NCBI RefSeq assembly: GCF_024170165.1
Contig: NZ_JALJXP010000015.1
Location: forward strand, 62,001-126,000
DNA: 64,000 nucleotides
Source of the DNA: Pseudomonas nitroreducens
GTDB lineage: Bacteria; Pseudomonadota; Gammaproteobacteria; Pseudomonadales; Pseudomonadaceae
Reading direction: 5' to 3'
The position numbers and the translations under genes are program-made. Below are positions 44,607 through 52,843 of this stretch, one piece after another. The stretch's first letter is position 1, and the number at the start of each line of letters is the position of its first letter. A model generated the notes under the pieces. That model ran no database searches and was not told the origin of the DNA. It worked only from the letters and a program-made list of their open reading frames with translations.

Positions 44607-45214
44607 GTCGCCAGCGCATGGTGGTCGGCATCAGCGGGGCGTCGGGCTTCATCTACGGCGTGCGCCTGCTGCAATTGCTCGCCGAGCTGGACATCGAAAG
44701 CCACCTGGTCATCAGCCGTGCCGCGCTGCTGACCATGGCCCATGAAACCGACTACAGGCTGGCGGACGTCACCGCACTGGCCAGCCACTACCACCGCGCC
44801 GATGACGTCGCCGCCGGCATTGCCAGCGGCTCGTTCCGCTGCCTGGGCATGGTGGTCGCGCCGTGTTCCATGCGCACCCTGGCGGAGATCGCCAGCGGCA
44901 CCTCCAGCGGCCTGATCGGCCGCGCCGCCGACGTCACTCTCAAGGAGCGCCGGACGTTGGTGCTGATGGCGCGGGAGACGCCGCTGACCCTGGCGCACCT
45001 GCGCAACATGACTGCCGTTACCGAGATGGGCGGCATCATCGCCCCGCCGGTACCGGCCTTCTACGCCCGCCCGCAATCCCTTTCGCAAATGGTCGATCAC
45101 AGCCTTGGCCGTGTCCTCGACCTGTTCGGCCTCGACGCCGGTACCGCGCTGCGCTGGGGTGAACCCGGCCCGGCGTGCACCGGCCATTTCCCTGTCTCGA
45201 AGGAGCTCGCATGA
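44603..45214 (+). CDS. ubiX: Flavin prenyltransferase (UbiX/Pad1 family)
   Basis: The 203-residue protein opens MSRQRMVVGISGASGFIYGV with the FMN-binding GxSGAxG motif. It has VVAPCSMRTLAEIASGTSSG (about 85-104), LVLMARETPLTLAHLRNMTA and GGIIAPPVPAFYARPQSLSQ, all typical of UbiX. It attaches a dimethylallyl group to FMN to make the cofactor of the adjacent UbiD-type enzyme. Start and stop overlap the neighbours on both sides (ATGA each), so translation is coupled. Because it serves a catabolic operon, it is probably a second copy beside the housekeeping ubiX. Confidence 0.93.
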   Translation: MSRQRMVVGISGASGFIYGVRLLQLLAELDIESHLVISRAALLTMAHETDYRLADVTALASHYHRADDVAAGIASGSFRCLGMVVAPCSMRTLAEIASGTSSGLIGRAADVTLKERRTLVLMARETPLTLAHLRNMTAVTEMGGIIAPPVPAFYARPQSLSQMVDHSLGRVLDLFGLDAGTALRWGEPGPACTGHFPVSKELA

Positions 45215-46269
45215 ACAGCCCACTCCAGCACCCGACCCCGAACCGCAAGATTCCCGTGACCATCCTCACCGGCTTCCTCGGCGCCGGCAAAACCACGCTG
45301 CTCAACTACATCCTCAAGGAAAACCACGGTCGCAGGATTGCCGTGATCGAAAACGAGTTCGGCGAAGTCGGCATCGACGGCGACCTGGTGCTCAGCTCCG
45401 AGACCGAGGAAATCTACGAAATGGTCAACGGCTGCGTGTGCTGCACCGCGGAAGTTCGCGAGGACCTGGTGCGCATCGTCCGCGAGCTGGTGGCGCGCCC
45501 GGTGCGGCTCGATCACATCCTCATCGAAACCAGCGGCCTGGCCGACCCGTACCCGGTGGCACAGAGCTTCTTCATCAACGATCCGATTTCCGAGGAAGTG
45601 GAGCTGGACGCCATCGTGGCCATGGTCGACGCCAAGCACATCACCCAGCACCTGGAGGACCTGCAGCTCGACGGCGCGGACAACCAGGCGGTGGACCAGA
45701 TCGTCTGTGCCGACCGGATCGTCATCAACAAGATCGATCTGGTCAGCGCTGTCGAGGTGGAGAGCCTGAGCGAAAAGATTCGCGGCCTGAATGCCACGGC
45801 GGACCTGGTGACCTCCAGCTACGCCGCCATCGACCTGACGAAGATCCTCGGCGTCGGTGCATTCGAGTCAACCCAGAAGTTGATGGAGATCGGCGCGGAC
45901 CACGCTCACCACGCCGATGAGCACCACCACGACCACGCGCACGACCACGACGATCTGGAGCACGCCCACGACCCCAGCGTGTCCTCCGTCGGCATCGCCG
46001 TGGATGGCGCGGTGAACCTTGGCGCCTTCCACCGCTGGATCAGCGAGCTGCGCGTCGAGCAGGCCGACAACCTGTACCGCATGAAGGGCGTGCTGGCGGT
46101 CAAGGATCAGGACCAGCGCTACGTGCTGCAGGGCGTGCACAGCCTCGTCGAGTTCCGCGCCTCCACCTCATGGGGCACGGAACCACGCTCCAGCAAGATC
46201 GTGTTCATCGGCCGCGACCTCGACCGTGCGGCCTTGAACCAGGGATTTGCGGCCTGTCTGGCCGGCTGA
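45211..46269 (+). CDS. CobW/ZNG1-type GTPase metallochaperone with His-rich loop
   Basis: The 352-residue protein has the G3E GTPase layout: Walker A GFLGAGKTT (21-29), EVGIDGDLV (51-60), the metal-relay motif GCVCC (74-78), ETSGLADPYPVAQSFF (about 108) and NKID (about 178). A strongly His/Asp-rich loop at about 230-250 (HAHHADEHHHDHAHDHDDLE) precedes the CobW C-terminal domain. Such proteins deliver zinc or cobalt to client enzymes. The clients here are plausibly the metal-dependent amidohydrolases or deaminase of the same operon. An AGGAGCTCGC site precedes ATG 45211, which overlaps the UbiX stop. Confidence 0.92.
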   Translation: MNSPLQHPTPNRKIPVTILTGFLGAGKTTLLNYILKENHGRRIAVIENEFGEVGIDGDLVLSSETEEIYEMVNGCVCCTAEVREDLVRIVRELVARPVRLDHILIETSGLADPYPVAQSFFINDPISEEVELDAIVAMVDAKHITQHLEDLQLDGADNQAVDQIVCADRIVINKIDLVSAVEVESLSEKIRGLNATADLVTSSYAAIDLTKILGVGAFESTQKLMEIGADHAHHADEHHHDHAHDHDDLEHAHDPSVSSVGIAVDGAVNLGAFHRWISELRVEQADNLYRMKGVLAVKDQDQRYVLQGVHSLVEFRASTSWGTEPRSSKIVFIGRDLDRAALNQGFAACLAG

Positions 46270-46360
46270 GAAACAGCATCGGCGCCGGTGGATGGCGGCT
46301 CCGGGCACGCAGAACGAATACCCCTCTCTACCCAATAAAAACAGCAAGAGGTGATTCCCC

Positions 46361-47716
46361 ATGTCGTCAGCCAGTACCGTCTCCACCGTCCACCCAGTCG
46401 ACCAGGTACTACCGGTCCGGCAAATGCTTACCCTCGGCCTGCAGCACATGGCCGTCTCGTACATCGGCGCCATTGCCGTGCCCCTGATCGTCGCCAGCGC
46501 CCTGAAGATGTCCGAAGCCGATACCGTGGTGCTGATCAGCACCACGCTGTTCTGCTCCGGCATCGCCACCCTGCTGCAGTGCGTCGGCTTCTGGAAGTTC
46601 GGCGTGCGCCTGCCGATCCTCCAGGGCGTGGCGTTCAGCAGCGTCGGCCCGGTCATCGCCATCGGCAGCGACCCGCAGGTGGGTTTCGCCGGGGTTTGCG
46701 GAGCGGTGATCGGCGCAGGGATCTTCACCCTGCTCGCCGCGCCGCTCGTGGGTCGATTGCGCCGGTACTTTCCACCGGTGGTCACCGGCTGCATCGTCAC
46801 GGTGATCGGCCTGCAACTGTTCCCGATCGCCTATGAATGGATCGGCGGCGGCCGCCACGCCAGCGATTTCGGCGCGCCAACCTACCTGGCCGTCTCCGTG
46901 GTGGTGCTGGCGACCATCCTGCTGGTCAACCGCTACGGCACGCCGATGCTGCGCAACATGGCGGTACTGCTGGGCATGCTGGTGGGTGCGGGGCTGGCCT
47001 ACGGCCTGGGCATGGGCAGTTTCCACAGCGTACAGGAAGCCCCCTGGCTGACCGTGCCCTACCCCTTCCACTTCGGCCTGCCGACCTTCAGCCTGATCCC
47101 GATCGCGACCATGGTGGTGGTGATGATCGTGCAGATGGTCGAGTCCATGGGGCTGTTCGTCGCCATCGGCGACATCGTCGATAAACCGGTGAGCGAGAAA
47201 CAGGTGATCGGCGGCCTGCGCGCCAACGGGCTGGCGAGCACCATCGCCGGGATGTTCGCAGCGTTCCCGTTCATTGCCTTCATGGAGAACGTCGGGCTGG
47301 TGATCCTCACCGGCGTGCGCAGCCGCTGGGTGGTGGCGATCAGCGGGCTGCTGATGTGCTCGGTGGCGCTGGTGCCCAAGGCCGGGGCGATCATCGCCTC
47401 GATGCCCACCGCGGCTCTTGGCGGGGCCGGTGTCGCCATGTTCGGCGTGGTCGCGGCGGCCGGCATCCAGACCCTGGCCAAGGTCGATTACGAGCGCAAC
47501 CGCTACAACGTGCTGATCGTCGGCTTCACCATCGTCGCCGCCCTGGTGCCGGTGATGGCGCCGACCCTGTTCAAGCAGTTGCCCGAGTGGGCTCAGCCGT
47601 TCCTGCACAGCAGCGTGGTGATCGCCTGCCTGGTGTCGGTGCTGCTCAACGCGGCGCTCAACGGCGTCAGCGCTCCCGATAGCCCGGCCAGCAAGTCCGC
47701 CTCCCACACCCTCTGA
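46361..47716 (+). CDS. NCS2-family nucleobase permease (xanthine/urate type)
   Basis: The 451-residue membrane protein has the NCS2 (nucleobase-ascorbate transporter) pattern of about 14 spans, with QMVESMGLFVAIGDIVDKPV near 255 and the signature E-N-V-G-L-V-I-L-T-G near 309. This matches the (Q/E/P)NxGxxxxT(R/K/G) consensus that is characteristic of purine transporters. It brings a purine-like base into the cell by proton symport. AAGAGGTGATTCCCC precedes the ATG. Its position before an ATZ/TRZ deaminase and an outer-membrane channel makes a nitrogen heterocycle the likely operon substrate. Confidence 0.92.
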   Translation: MSSASTVSTVHPVDQVLPVRQMLTLGLQHMAVSYIGAIAVPLIVASALKMSEADTVVLISTTLFCSGIATLLQCVGFWKFGVRLPILQGVAFSSVGPVIAIGSDPQVGFAGVCGAVIGAGIFTLLAAPLVGRLRRYFPPVVTGCIVTVIGLQLFPIAYEWIGGGRHASDFGAPTYLAVSVVVLATILLVNRYGTPMLRNMAVLLGMLVGAGLAYGLGMGSFHSVQEAPWLTVPYPFHFGLPTFSLIPIATMVVVMIVQMVESMGLFVAIGDIVDKPVSEKQVIGGLRANGLASTIAGMFAAFPFIAFMENVGLVILTGVRSRWVVAISGLLMCSVALVPKAGAIIASMPTAALGGAGVAMFGVVAAAGIQTLAKVDYERNRYNVLIVGFTIVAALVPVMAPTLFKQLPEWAQPFLHSSVVIACLVSVLLNAALNGVSAPDSPASKSASHTL

Positions 47717-47728
47717 CAGGAGAAGCCC

Positions 47729-49117
47729 ATGACGCAACTGCAGAACACCCTGATCAAGAACCCGCAGGCGGTGATGACCGGCTTGCGCGGCCCCCTTGCC
47801 CGCGCCGGCAACGTCGACATACGCATCATCGACGGGCGCATAGCCGAAATGGCCCAGGGCCTGACGGCGCAACCTGGTGAGCGGGTCATCGACGCCCGTG
47901 GCGCGGTGGTGTACCCGGGCTGGATCAACACCCACCACCACCTGTTCCAGAACCTGCTCAAGGCAGTGCCGGCGGGCATGAACCAGGACCTGCAAGGCTG
48001 GCTGGCCAGCGTGCCCTATCCGCGCCTCAACCTCTTCACCCCGAAGCTGGCGCGGATCGCCGCGCGCCTGGGCATGGCCGAGCTGCTGCTGTCCGGGGTG
48101 ACCACCTGCGCCGATCACCATTACCTCTACCACGCCCACGGCACCACCGAGACCGGCGACCTGCTGTTCGACATGGCCGAGGCCTTCGGCATGCGTTTCG
48201 TCCTGTGCCGGGGCGGTGCGCTGGAGTCGGCCAGCGCCCATCCGGGCTTCTCGAAAACGGCGCTGCAACCGGAGTCGCTGGAGCAGATGGTCGGCGACCT
48301 CGAGCGCCTCAAGTCGCGGTATCACCAGGACACCGCGGATGCGATGCGCCGGGTGGTGGTGGCGCCGACCACGCCGACCTTCTCGTTGCCGCCAACCCTG
48401 CTGCGCGAACTGGCGCACTGCGCACGCGGCCTGGGCCTGCGGCTGCACACCCACCTTTCGGAGACGCAGAACTACGTCAACTTCTGCCGCGAGAAATACA
48501 ACTGCCTGCCGGTGGAATTCGTCGCCGAACACGAATGGCTCGGCCCCGACGTCTGGTTCGCCCACGCCGTGCACATGCAGCCGGGTGAGATCCGCATGCT
48601 GGCGCAGACCGGCACCGGCATCTCCCACTGCCCGGTGAGCAACGCACGGCTGGGCAGCGGCATCGCACCCGTGCCACAGATGTACGAGGCCGGTGTGCCG
48701 ATCTCCCTCGGGGTCGACGGTGTGGCCTCCAACGAGTCCGGCAGCATGGTCGCTGAAGCGCATGCCGCCTGGCTGATCCATCGCGCGGAGCAAGGCGCGT
48801 CGGCCACCACGGCGGAAGACGTGATCCATTGGGGAACGGCCGGCGGCGCCAGGGTACTGGGGCTCGACGCGGTCGGCACACTGGCCGTCGGCCAGGCCGC
48901 CGACCTGGTGATCTACAGCCTGGATCATCCGCGCTTCTTCGGCTTCCACGATATCGCGCTGGCACCGGTGGCCGCCGGTGAGCCGATTGCGGTGCGCTAC
49001 AGCATGGTCGGGGGACGGCTGGTGGTCGACGACGGGGTGATTCCGGGGCTGGACCTGGAACGCATGCGCGCCGAAGCCTGGGACGGCGTGCAGCAGCTGA
49101 TGCAGATCGACGACTGA
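47729..49117 (+). CDS. ATZ/TRZ-family aminohydrolase (8-oxoguanine deaminase-like)
   Basis: The 462-residue amidohydrolase has a single-metal site: H69 and H71 in GWINTHHHLFQNLL, the third His in RLHTHLSETQNYVNF (about 245), the fourth in FAHAVHM (about 282) and Asp in LGVDGVASNESGSM (about 331). Sequence style matches bacterial 8-oxoguanine/isocytosine-type deaminases and hydroxy-triazine hydrolases such as TrzN and AtzB. It would remove an exocyclic amino group from an imported purine, pterin or triazine. It follows the NCS2 permease by 12 bases. CAGGAGAAGCCC is its ribosome site. Confidence 0.9.
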   Translation: MTQLQNTLIKNPQAVMTGLRGPLARAGNVDIRIIDGRIAEMAQGLTAQPGERVIDARGAVVYPGWINTHHHLFQNLLKAVPAGMNQDLQGWLASVPYPRLNLFTPKLARIAARLGMAELLLSGVTTCADHHYLYHAHGTTETGDLLFDMAEAFGMRFVLCRGGALESASAHPGFSKTALQPESLEQMVGDLERLKSRYHQDTADAMRRVVVAPTTPTFSLPPTLLRELAHCARGLGLRLHTHLSETQNYVNFCREKYNCLPVEFVAEHEWLGPDVWFAHAVHMQPGEIRMLAQTGTGISHCPVSNARLGSGIAPVPQMYEAGVPISLGVDGVASNESGSMVAEAHAAWLIHRAEQGASATTAEDVIHWGTAGGARVLGLDAVGTLAVGQAADLVIYSLDHPRFFGFHDIALAPVAAGEPIAVRYSMVGGRLVVDDGVIPGLDLERMRAEAWDGVQQLMQIDD

Positions 49118-49168
49118 TCCACCGGCTGCCCTCAGGCCGGCCCCCACTTCCCCACGGGACAACCCGAA

Positions 49169-49190
49169 CGGCGCGGTTCACCGCGCCGTG
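49169..49190 (+). terminator. Hairpin after the deaminase gene
   Basis: ACGGCGCGGT-TC-ACCGCGCCGT is a perfect ten-pair stem in the 140-base gap before the Tsx-like gene. It lacks a T run, so it may act as an attenuator or mRNA-end protector rather than a full terminator. Confidence 0.45.
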
Positions 49191-49281
49191 CCGGCGGCCG
49201 CATGCCCTGCGCAAAGTCCCAGCGGGAAAAGAACCAGGAATCCCCCGTGCGAACGGGGTGATGACTCACGGGAAACAGAAG

Positions 49282-50139
49282 ATGCAGAAATCTACCTTGC
49301 CTGCCTGCCAGGCGCTCGCCCTCGGCGTACTGTCGTTGACTGCGGTCACTTCGGCCCAGGCGGCCGAGTGGAGCGACAGCTCTTTCAGCTACCTGTACGG
49401 CACCCGTTTTGCCGAGCCCGGCATCGATGATTCGATCACCAAGAACATCGTCGAATTCACCTATGTCGACGGCTACCAGTACGGCGGCAACTTCCTCGAC
49501 GTCCAGGCGCTGTTTTCCGACAGCAAGGACCCCGCTGAAGACAGCAACGACGGCGCCACGGAGTTCTATCTGGTGTACCGCCATCAACTGTCGCTCAACA
49601 AGGTTTCCGGCCGGGACTTCAAGTGGGGGCCGGTCCGCGACTGGTCACTGTCGGCCGGCCTCGACTGGAACACCAAGAACACCGCCTTCGCACCGGAAAA
49701 GCGCATGTTCGTCGTCGGCCCGACGCTCAACTTCAATGTGCCGGGCTTCTGGGACCTGAGCCTGATGTACCGCACCGAGAAGAACCACAATGGGCTGTCC
49801 TTCGCCCGCGAGCACGACATCCGCTTCGACGATACCTACTACGTGGAAACCGCCTGGGACACGCCTTTCCAGCTCGGCTCGGTATCGCTGAAGTTCAAGG
49901 GTTTCGCCAACTTCGTTCCGCCCAAGGGCAAGGACAGTTTCGGTAACGACACCGTCAGCGAAACACTGGTACACGCTGCCGTGCTGGTGGACGTCGGCGC
50001 GCTGACGTTCGGCAGGAAGAACACCCTCTTCGCCGGGGTCGGTTACGAGTACTGGAAGAACAAGTTCGGCAACAACTCCGCCAACACACCCGGCACCGAG
50101 GCCAATACGCCGTTCCTGAACCTGGAATGGCATCTGTAA
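49282..50139 (+). CDS. Tsx-like nucleoside-type outer-membrane channel
   Basis: The 285-residue protein starts MQKSTLPACQALALGVLSLT with a signal peptide cleaved near AQA-AEW. It then has the Tsx-family pattern of short beta strands: SDSSFSYLYGTRFAEPGIDD, NIVEFTYVDGYQYGGNFLDV, and the final strand TPFLNLEWHL. Tsx-type channels let nucleosides and similar compounds cross the outer membrane. Upstream in-frame starts (GTG 49258, ATG 49261) would lengthen the signal. It ends the catabolic operon and complements the inner-membrane NCS2 permease. Confidence 0.85.
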   Translation: MQKSTLPACQALALGVLSLTAVTSAQAAEWSDSSFSYLYGTRFAEPGIDDSITKNIVEFTYVDGYQYGGNFLDVQALFSDSKDPAEDSNDGATEFYLVYRHQLSLNKVSGRDFKWGPVRDWSLSAGLDWNTKNTAFAPEKRMFVVGPTLNFNVPGFWDLSLMYRTEKNHNGLSFAREHDIRFDDTYYVETAWDTPFQLGSVSLKFKGFANFVPPKGKDSFGNDTVSETLVHAAVLVDVGALTFGRKNTLFAGVGYEYWKNKFGNNSANTPGTEANTPFLNLEWHL

Positions 50140-50565
50140 CTCGTCATGGAGCATAGAGGGGCCATGCTGCTTCGCCTCCCTCGCCCCTCGTGCGCCTTGA
50201 ACCGACTGCGCACTTGCCAATCACTTTGGTCCCGGAGAGACCTTGAACAACTGACAAGCTGACTGAAACCCCGCCACAAAGATCGGGGCCGTTGACCTAC
50301 AACATCCCCTGGGCTCCTAGGCCACCCTCAGCTATCGAAGACAACTCAATAACCCCAGAACTCAGGAAATGGCCCGCCGCTCAGCCACATTCAAGAACAA
50401 AAATACTTCCAGGAGCACAGCCAGGCGTTCAGATTAAAACAATCAATCAACTTTTATCGAGCAACCCGAACAGCGGGCAGCAGCCACTTTCCAACAACTG
50501 CTCAATTTTCGCACAAAGACCAATGAAGTCCTGCTCAACAAGGAATTTCGTCAGGCCGACCTCGA
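50140..50565. other. 426-base low-GC spacer, no gene recognised
   Basis: From about 50290 onward the composition changes to AT-richer sequence (for example TTAAAACAATCAATCAACTT near 50435) and no coding frame carries a recognisable domain. It marks the left border of the lower-GC stretch that extends to about 53400. Near the left end GAGGGGC (50155) and GCCCCTC (50184) form a modest inverted repeat that could terminate the Tsx-like gene. Confidence 0.5.
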
Positions 50566-51642
50566 TCACTTTCCAGATATGACACTATTCCAGATACGGG
50601 TACGCACCCGATCAATACTTGGCGGCACGGCCTCCAGCGGGTAGAGCGTTCCGATTATCTGCGGCGACGGATATACCTTGATGTCTGCCCTGAGGGATGG
50701 ATCAACCAGTGCATCGGCGGCCTTGTTTGCGTTGGCATACTTGATTGCATTGGTGACCGAAGCCATCACTTCCGGCTGCAACAGGAAATTCATGAAGGCG
50801 TAGCCCGCCGCTTCATTCGGGGCGTCTGCCGGCATGGTTACCATGTCGAACCAGGTAGGTGCTCCCTCTTTCGGAACCACATAGTTGATCTGGATGCCGT
50901 TCTTTGCCTCAGCAGCGCTGGTGGCGGCCTCGAGGACATCACCCGAGAAGCCGACGACCACACAGATATCTCCATTCGCCAAGTCAGCCACATACTTCGA
51001 CGAGTGGAAGTAGGTGACATTTCTGCGCATTTGCTTGAGCAGGACTTCTGCCTTCTTGTAGTCGTTCACGTTGGTGCTGTGGTGCGGAAGGCCCAGATAA
51101 TGCAGAGCGATCGGCAGCATTTCCGGCGCGTTGTCAACCACCGCCACCCCACATCTGGACAACTTCTCCAGCAGTTCAGGCTTGAAGATCAGATCCCAGC
51201 TGTCCAGCGCCTGTTCAGGACCGAGGACCGCTCGTACCTTGTCCACGTTGTAGCCAATCCCGGTTGTTCCCCAGACATAAGGGAATCCATATTGATTACC
51301 CGGATCGTTGACTGCCGCCGCCTGAAGCAGTTCGGGGTCCAGGTTCTTCCAATTGGGCAATTTTGACTTATCCAGTTTTTTCAATGCACCACTCTTGATT
51401 TGCCGGGGCATGAAATGATTGGACGGAAACACTACATCATAACCTGAGTGACCGGTCATCAATTTGGCGTCCAATATTTCATTGCTGTCGTAAACATCAT
51501 AGTGCGCATCAAGGGAAGTTTGTGCCTTGAAGTTGGCCATGGTGTCATCCGCAACGTAGCCACTCCAGTTGTAGATACGAACCTCGTCGGCGGCATGACT
51601 CATCGATGCCACCAGCATGAGAGGGAGAACTTTCTTCAGCAT
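50566..51642 (-). CDS. Orphan polyamine-type substrate-binding protein (SpuD/PotF family)
   Basis: The 358-residue periplasmic protein begins MLKKVLPLMLVASMSHAADE (short Sec signal, cleavage near SHA-AD). It follows the SpuD/PotF sequence closely: VRIYNWSGYVADDTMANFKA, VYDSNEILDAKLMTGHSGYD, VVFPSNHFMPRQIKSGALKK, YVWGTTGIGYNVDKVRAVLG. It should bind putrescine, spermidine or a related amine. No permease or ATPase gene is adjacent, so it would have to use a transporter encoded elsewhere or act as a sensor. GC content is clearly lower than in the flanking operons. AAAGAGGTAATACC precedes ATG 51642. Confidence 0.9.
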   Translation of the reverse strand: MLKKVLPLMLVASMSHAADEVRIYNWSGYVADDTMANFKAQTSLDAHYDVYDSNEILDAKLMTGHSGYDVVFPSNHFMPRQIKSGALKKLDKSKLPNWKNLDPELLQAAAVNDPGNQYGFPYVWGTTGIGYNVDKVRAVLGPEQALDSWDLIFKPELLEKLSRCGVAVVDNAPEMLPIALHYLGLPHHSTNVNDYKKAEVLLKQMRRNVTYFHSSKYVADLANGDICVVVGFSGDVLEAATSAAEAKNGIQINYVVPKEGAPTWFDMVTMPADAPNEAAGYAFMNFLLQPEVMASVTNAIKYANANKAADALVDPSLRADIKVYPSPQIIGTLYPLEAVPPSIDRVRTRIWNSVISGK

Positions 51643-52018
51643 GGTATTACCTCTTTGTTTTTGTTTTAGGCAGCTACTGAATAACAGCACACGCAAGAAC
51701 GCATGAAGGCCAATAATCATGCGCCCCACTACTTGCCACACGCATAGATTGGGCTGATGTCACTACCGGCCTATCGCCGATTACCGTTCGACAGCCCCAC
51801 CATTAATCTGAATAAAGGCATCTGATCCGCCATTACCTGACGGTCAGCCATCGCCGACTGTTCAGTGCAACTATCGCCTCGCGAGCAGCAGGCAATGAGA
51901 GACCGATACCCCCGAAAGTGTGCACACTTCGCCAATTCCGCTTCGGACGCCCGTCGGTACGCACCAGAATCATCGACGTGTCTGCCAGAAGTGGCTGGAC
52001 GAAGGCTAGTGAAATGCC
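51643..52018. other. 376-base spacer, probable promoter region, no gene recognised
   Basis: The spacer lies between the AraC-type gene and the binding-protein gene, both leftward. It is lower in GC than the rest of the window and has no credible coding frame or strong repeat. The promoter of the binding-protein gene should lie near 51650-51780. Confidence 0.45.
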
Positions 52019-52843
52019 TCAGCACCTGTCTTGTGCGCGGACCCGCATAGAAATTTGCTTCAGGTATTCCTTGGGCGTCAGCTGCATACGCTCGCGAAAA
52101 CACTTGTAGAAAGCGGAAAGTGAGTTGAATCCAGCAGCGAAGGCCAACTCGTCCACTCGTTTCGGATTGCTGGTTTCCTCCAGACTATCGAGCAAATGCT
52201 GAAGCCGCGCCTGATTGACGTAACGATAGAAACTCTGGCCCAGTACTTGATTGAGAAGATGAGAAATCTGATTACGTGTGTAGCCGGTTGCGTCAGCCAC
52301 CTGCTGCAGGTTCAATTCGGAGCCCAGATAGGGTTTCTGGCGTTGAAAATAGTCCTCCAAATCACTCGCCATGATCCCCATCTGACGTGCCGAAAGACCT
52401 AACCGGCTGAGTGCAGGACGGCTATCCGTCGCAACGGCCTCCCCAGCCTCGGTCCGCTCGATATTGGCATACTCGCTTACCTGCCTGACCAGGCCATCGC
52501 AGACGGTAATTGCCTCACTGGCGCGAAAAGAAACAAGGCCATTCCCGCCACGCAACCGAATCCGGTACTGGATGAATGCCGTGTGACCGTCGATACGAAT
52601 GCGGTCAGTGTGTTCCAGCAACTCGCCGCTCAATCGGGGCATGCTTGAACGCACGAACTCTCGGAGCTCGCCCAGACGCATCAGCCGATTTCCTGCAAAG
52701 TCGTAATACTCGACATCCGGGTGATACAACCCCAGTACGGCCTCCAGATCGCACGCTTTCCAGCCCTCGCGGTAGCGCAGGATGGTCTCTCGGGTGCGCT
52801 CGGTTTGCGCGGCATCGTCGGGCAGTGAAGGGACCAGGCTCAT
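52019..52843 (-). CDS. NTF2/SnoaL-like domain fused to AraC-type DNA-binding domain
   Basis: The 274-residue protein begins MSLVPSLPDDAAQTERTRET. It has an N-terminal SnoaL/NTF2-like cone domain (about 20-125: WKACDLEAVLGLYHPDVEYY, DFAGNRLMRLGELREFV, FIQYRIRLRGGN). The C-terminal AraC helix-turn-helix pair (about 165-270) contains LNLQQVADATGYTRNQISHL and LAFAAGFNSLSAFYKCFRER. NTF2-like pockets bind small hydrophobic ligands, so this is probably a ligand-sensing activator with an uncommon sensor domain. It lies upstream of the orphan binding-protein gene in the same direction and could control it. GC is low for this genome. An earlier start (52933) is possible but lacks support. Confidence 0.85.
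   Translation of the reverse strand: MSLVPSLPDDAAQTERTRETILRYREGWKACDLEAVLGLYHPDVEYYDFAGNRLMRLGELREFVRSSMPRLSGELLEHTDRIRIDGHTAFIQYRIRLRGGNGLVSFRASEAITVCDGLVRQVSEYANIERTEAGEAVATDSRPALSRLGLSARQMGIMASDLEDYFQRQKPYLGSELNLQQVADATGYTRNQISHLLNQVLGQSFYRYVNQARLQHLLDSLEETSNPKRVDELAFAAGFNSLSAFYKCFRERMQLTPKEYLKQISMRVRAQDRC

Noticed and set aside
43221-45214. UbiD/UbiX as the ubiquinone-biosynthesis pair
   Set aside because: Ubiquinone ubiD and ubiX are not normally placed in one overlapping operon with permease and amidohydrolases. Size and context favour a catabolic decarboxylase.
46409-49162. 917-residue open frame on the minus strand across the NCS2 and deaminase genes
   Set aside because: It spans two intact genes and their junction on the other strand, is full of His/Arg/Asp/Gln low-complexity sequence and has no motif. 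It is a codon-bias shadow.
50292-50582. Small open frame of about 96 residues in the low-GC spacer
   Set aside because: No ribosome site, no domain, and an amino-acid composition typical of non-coding DNA.
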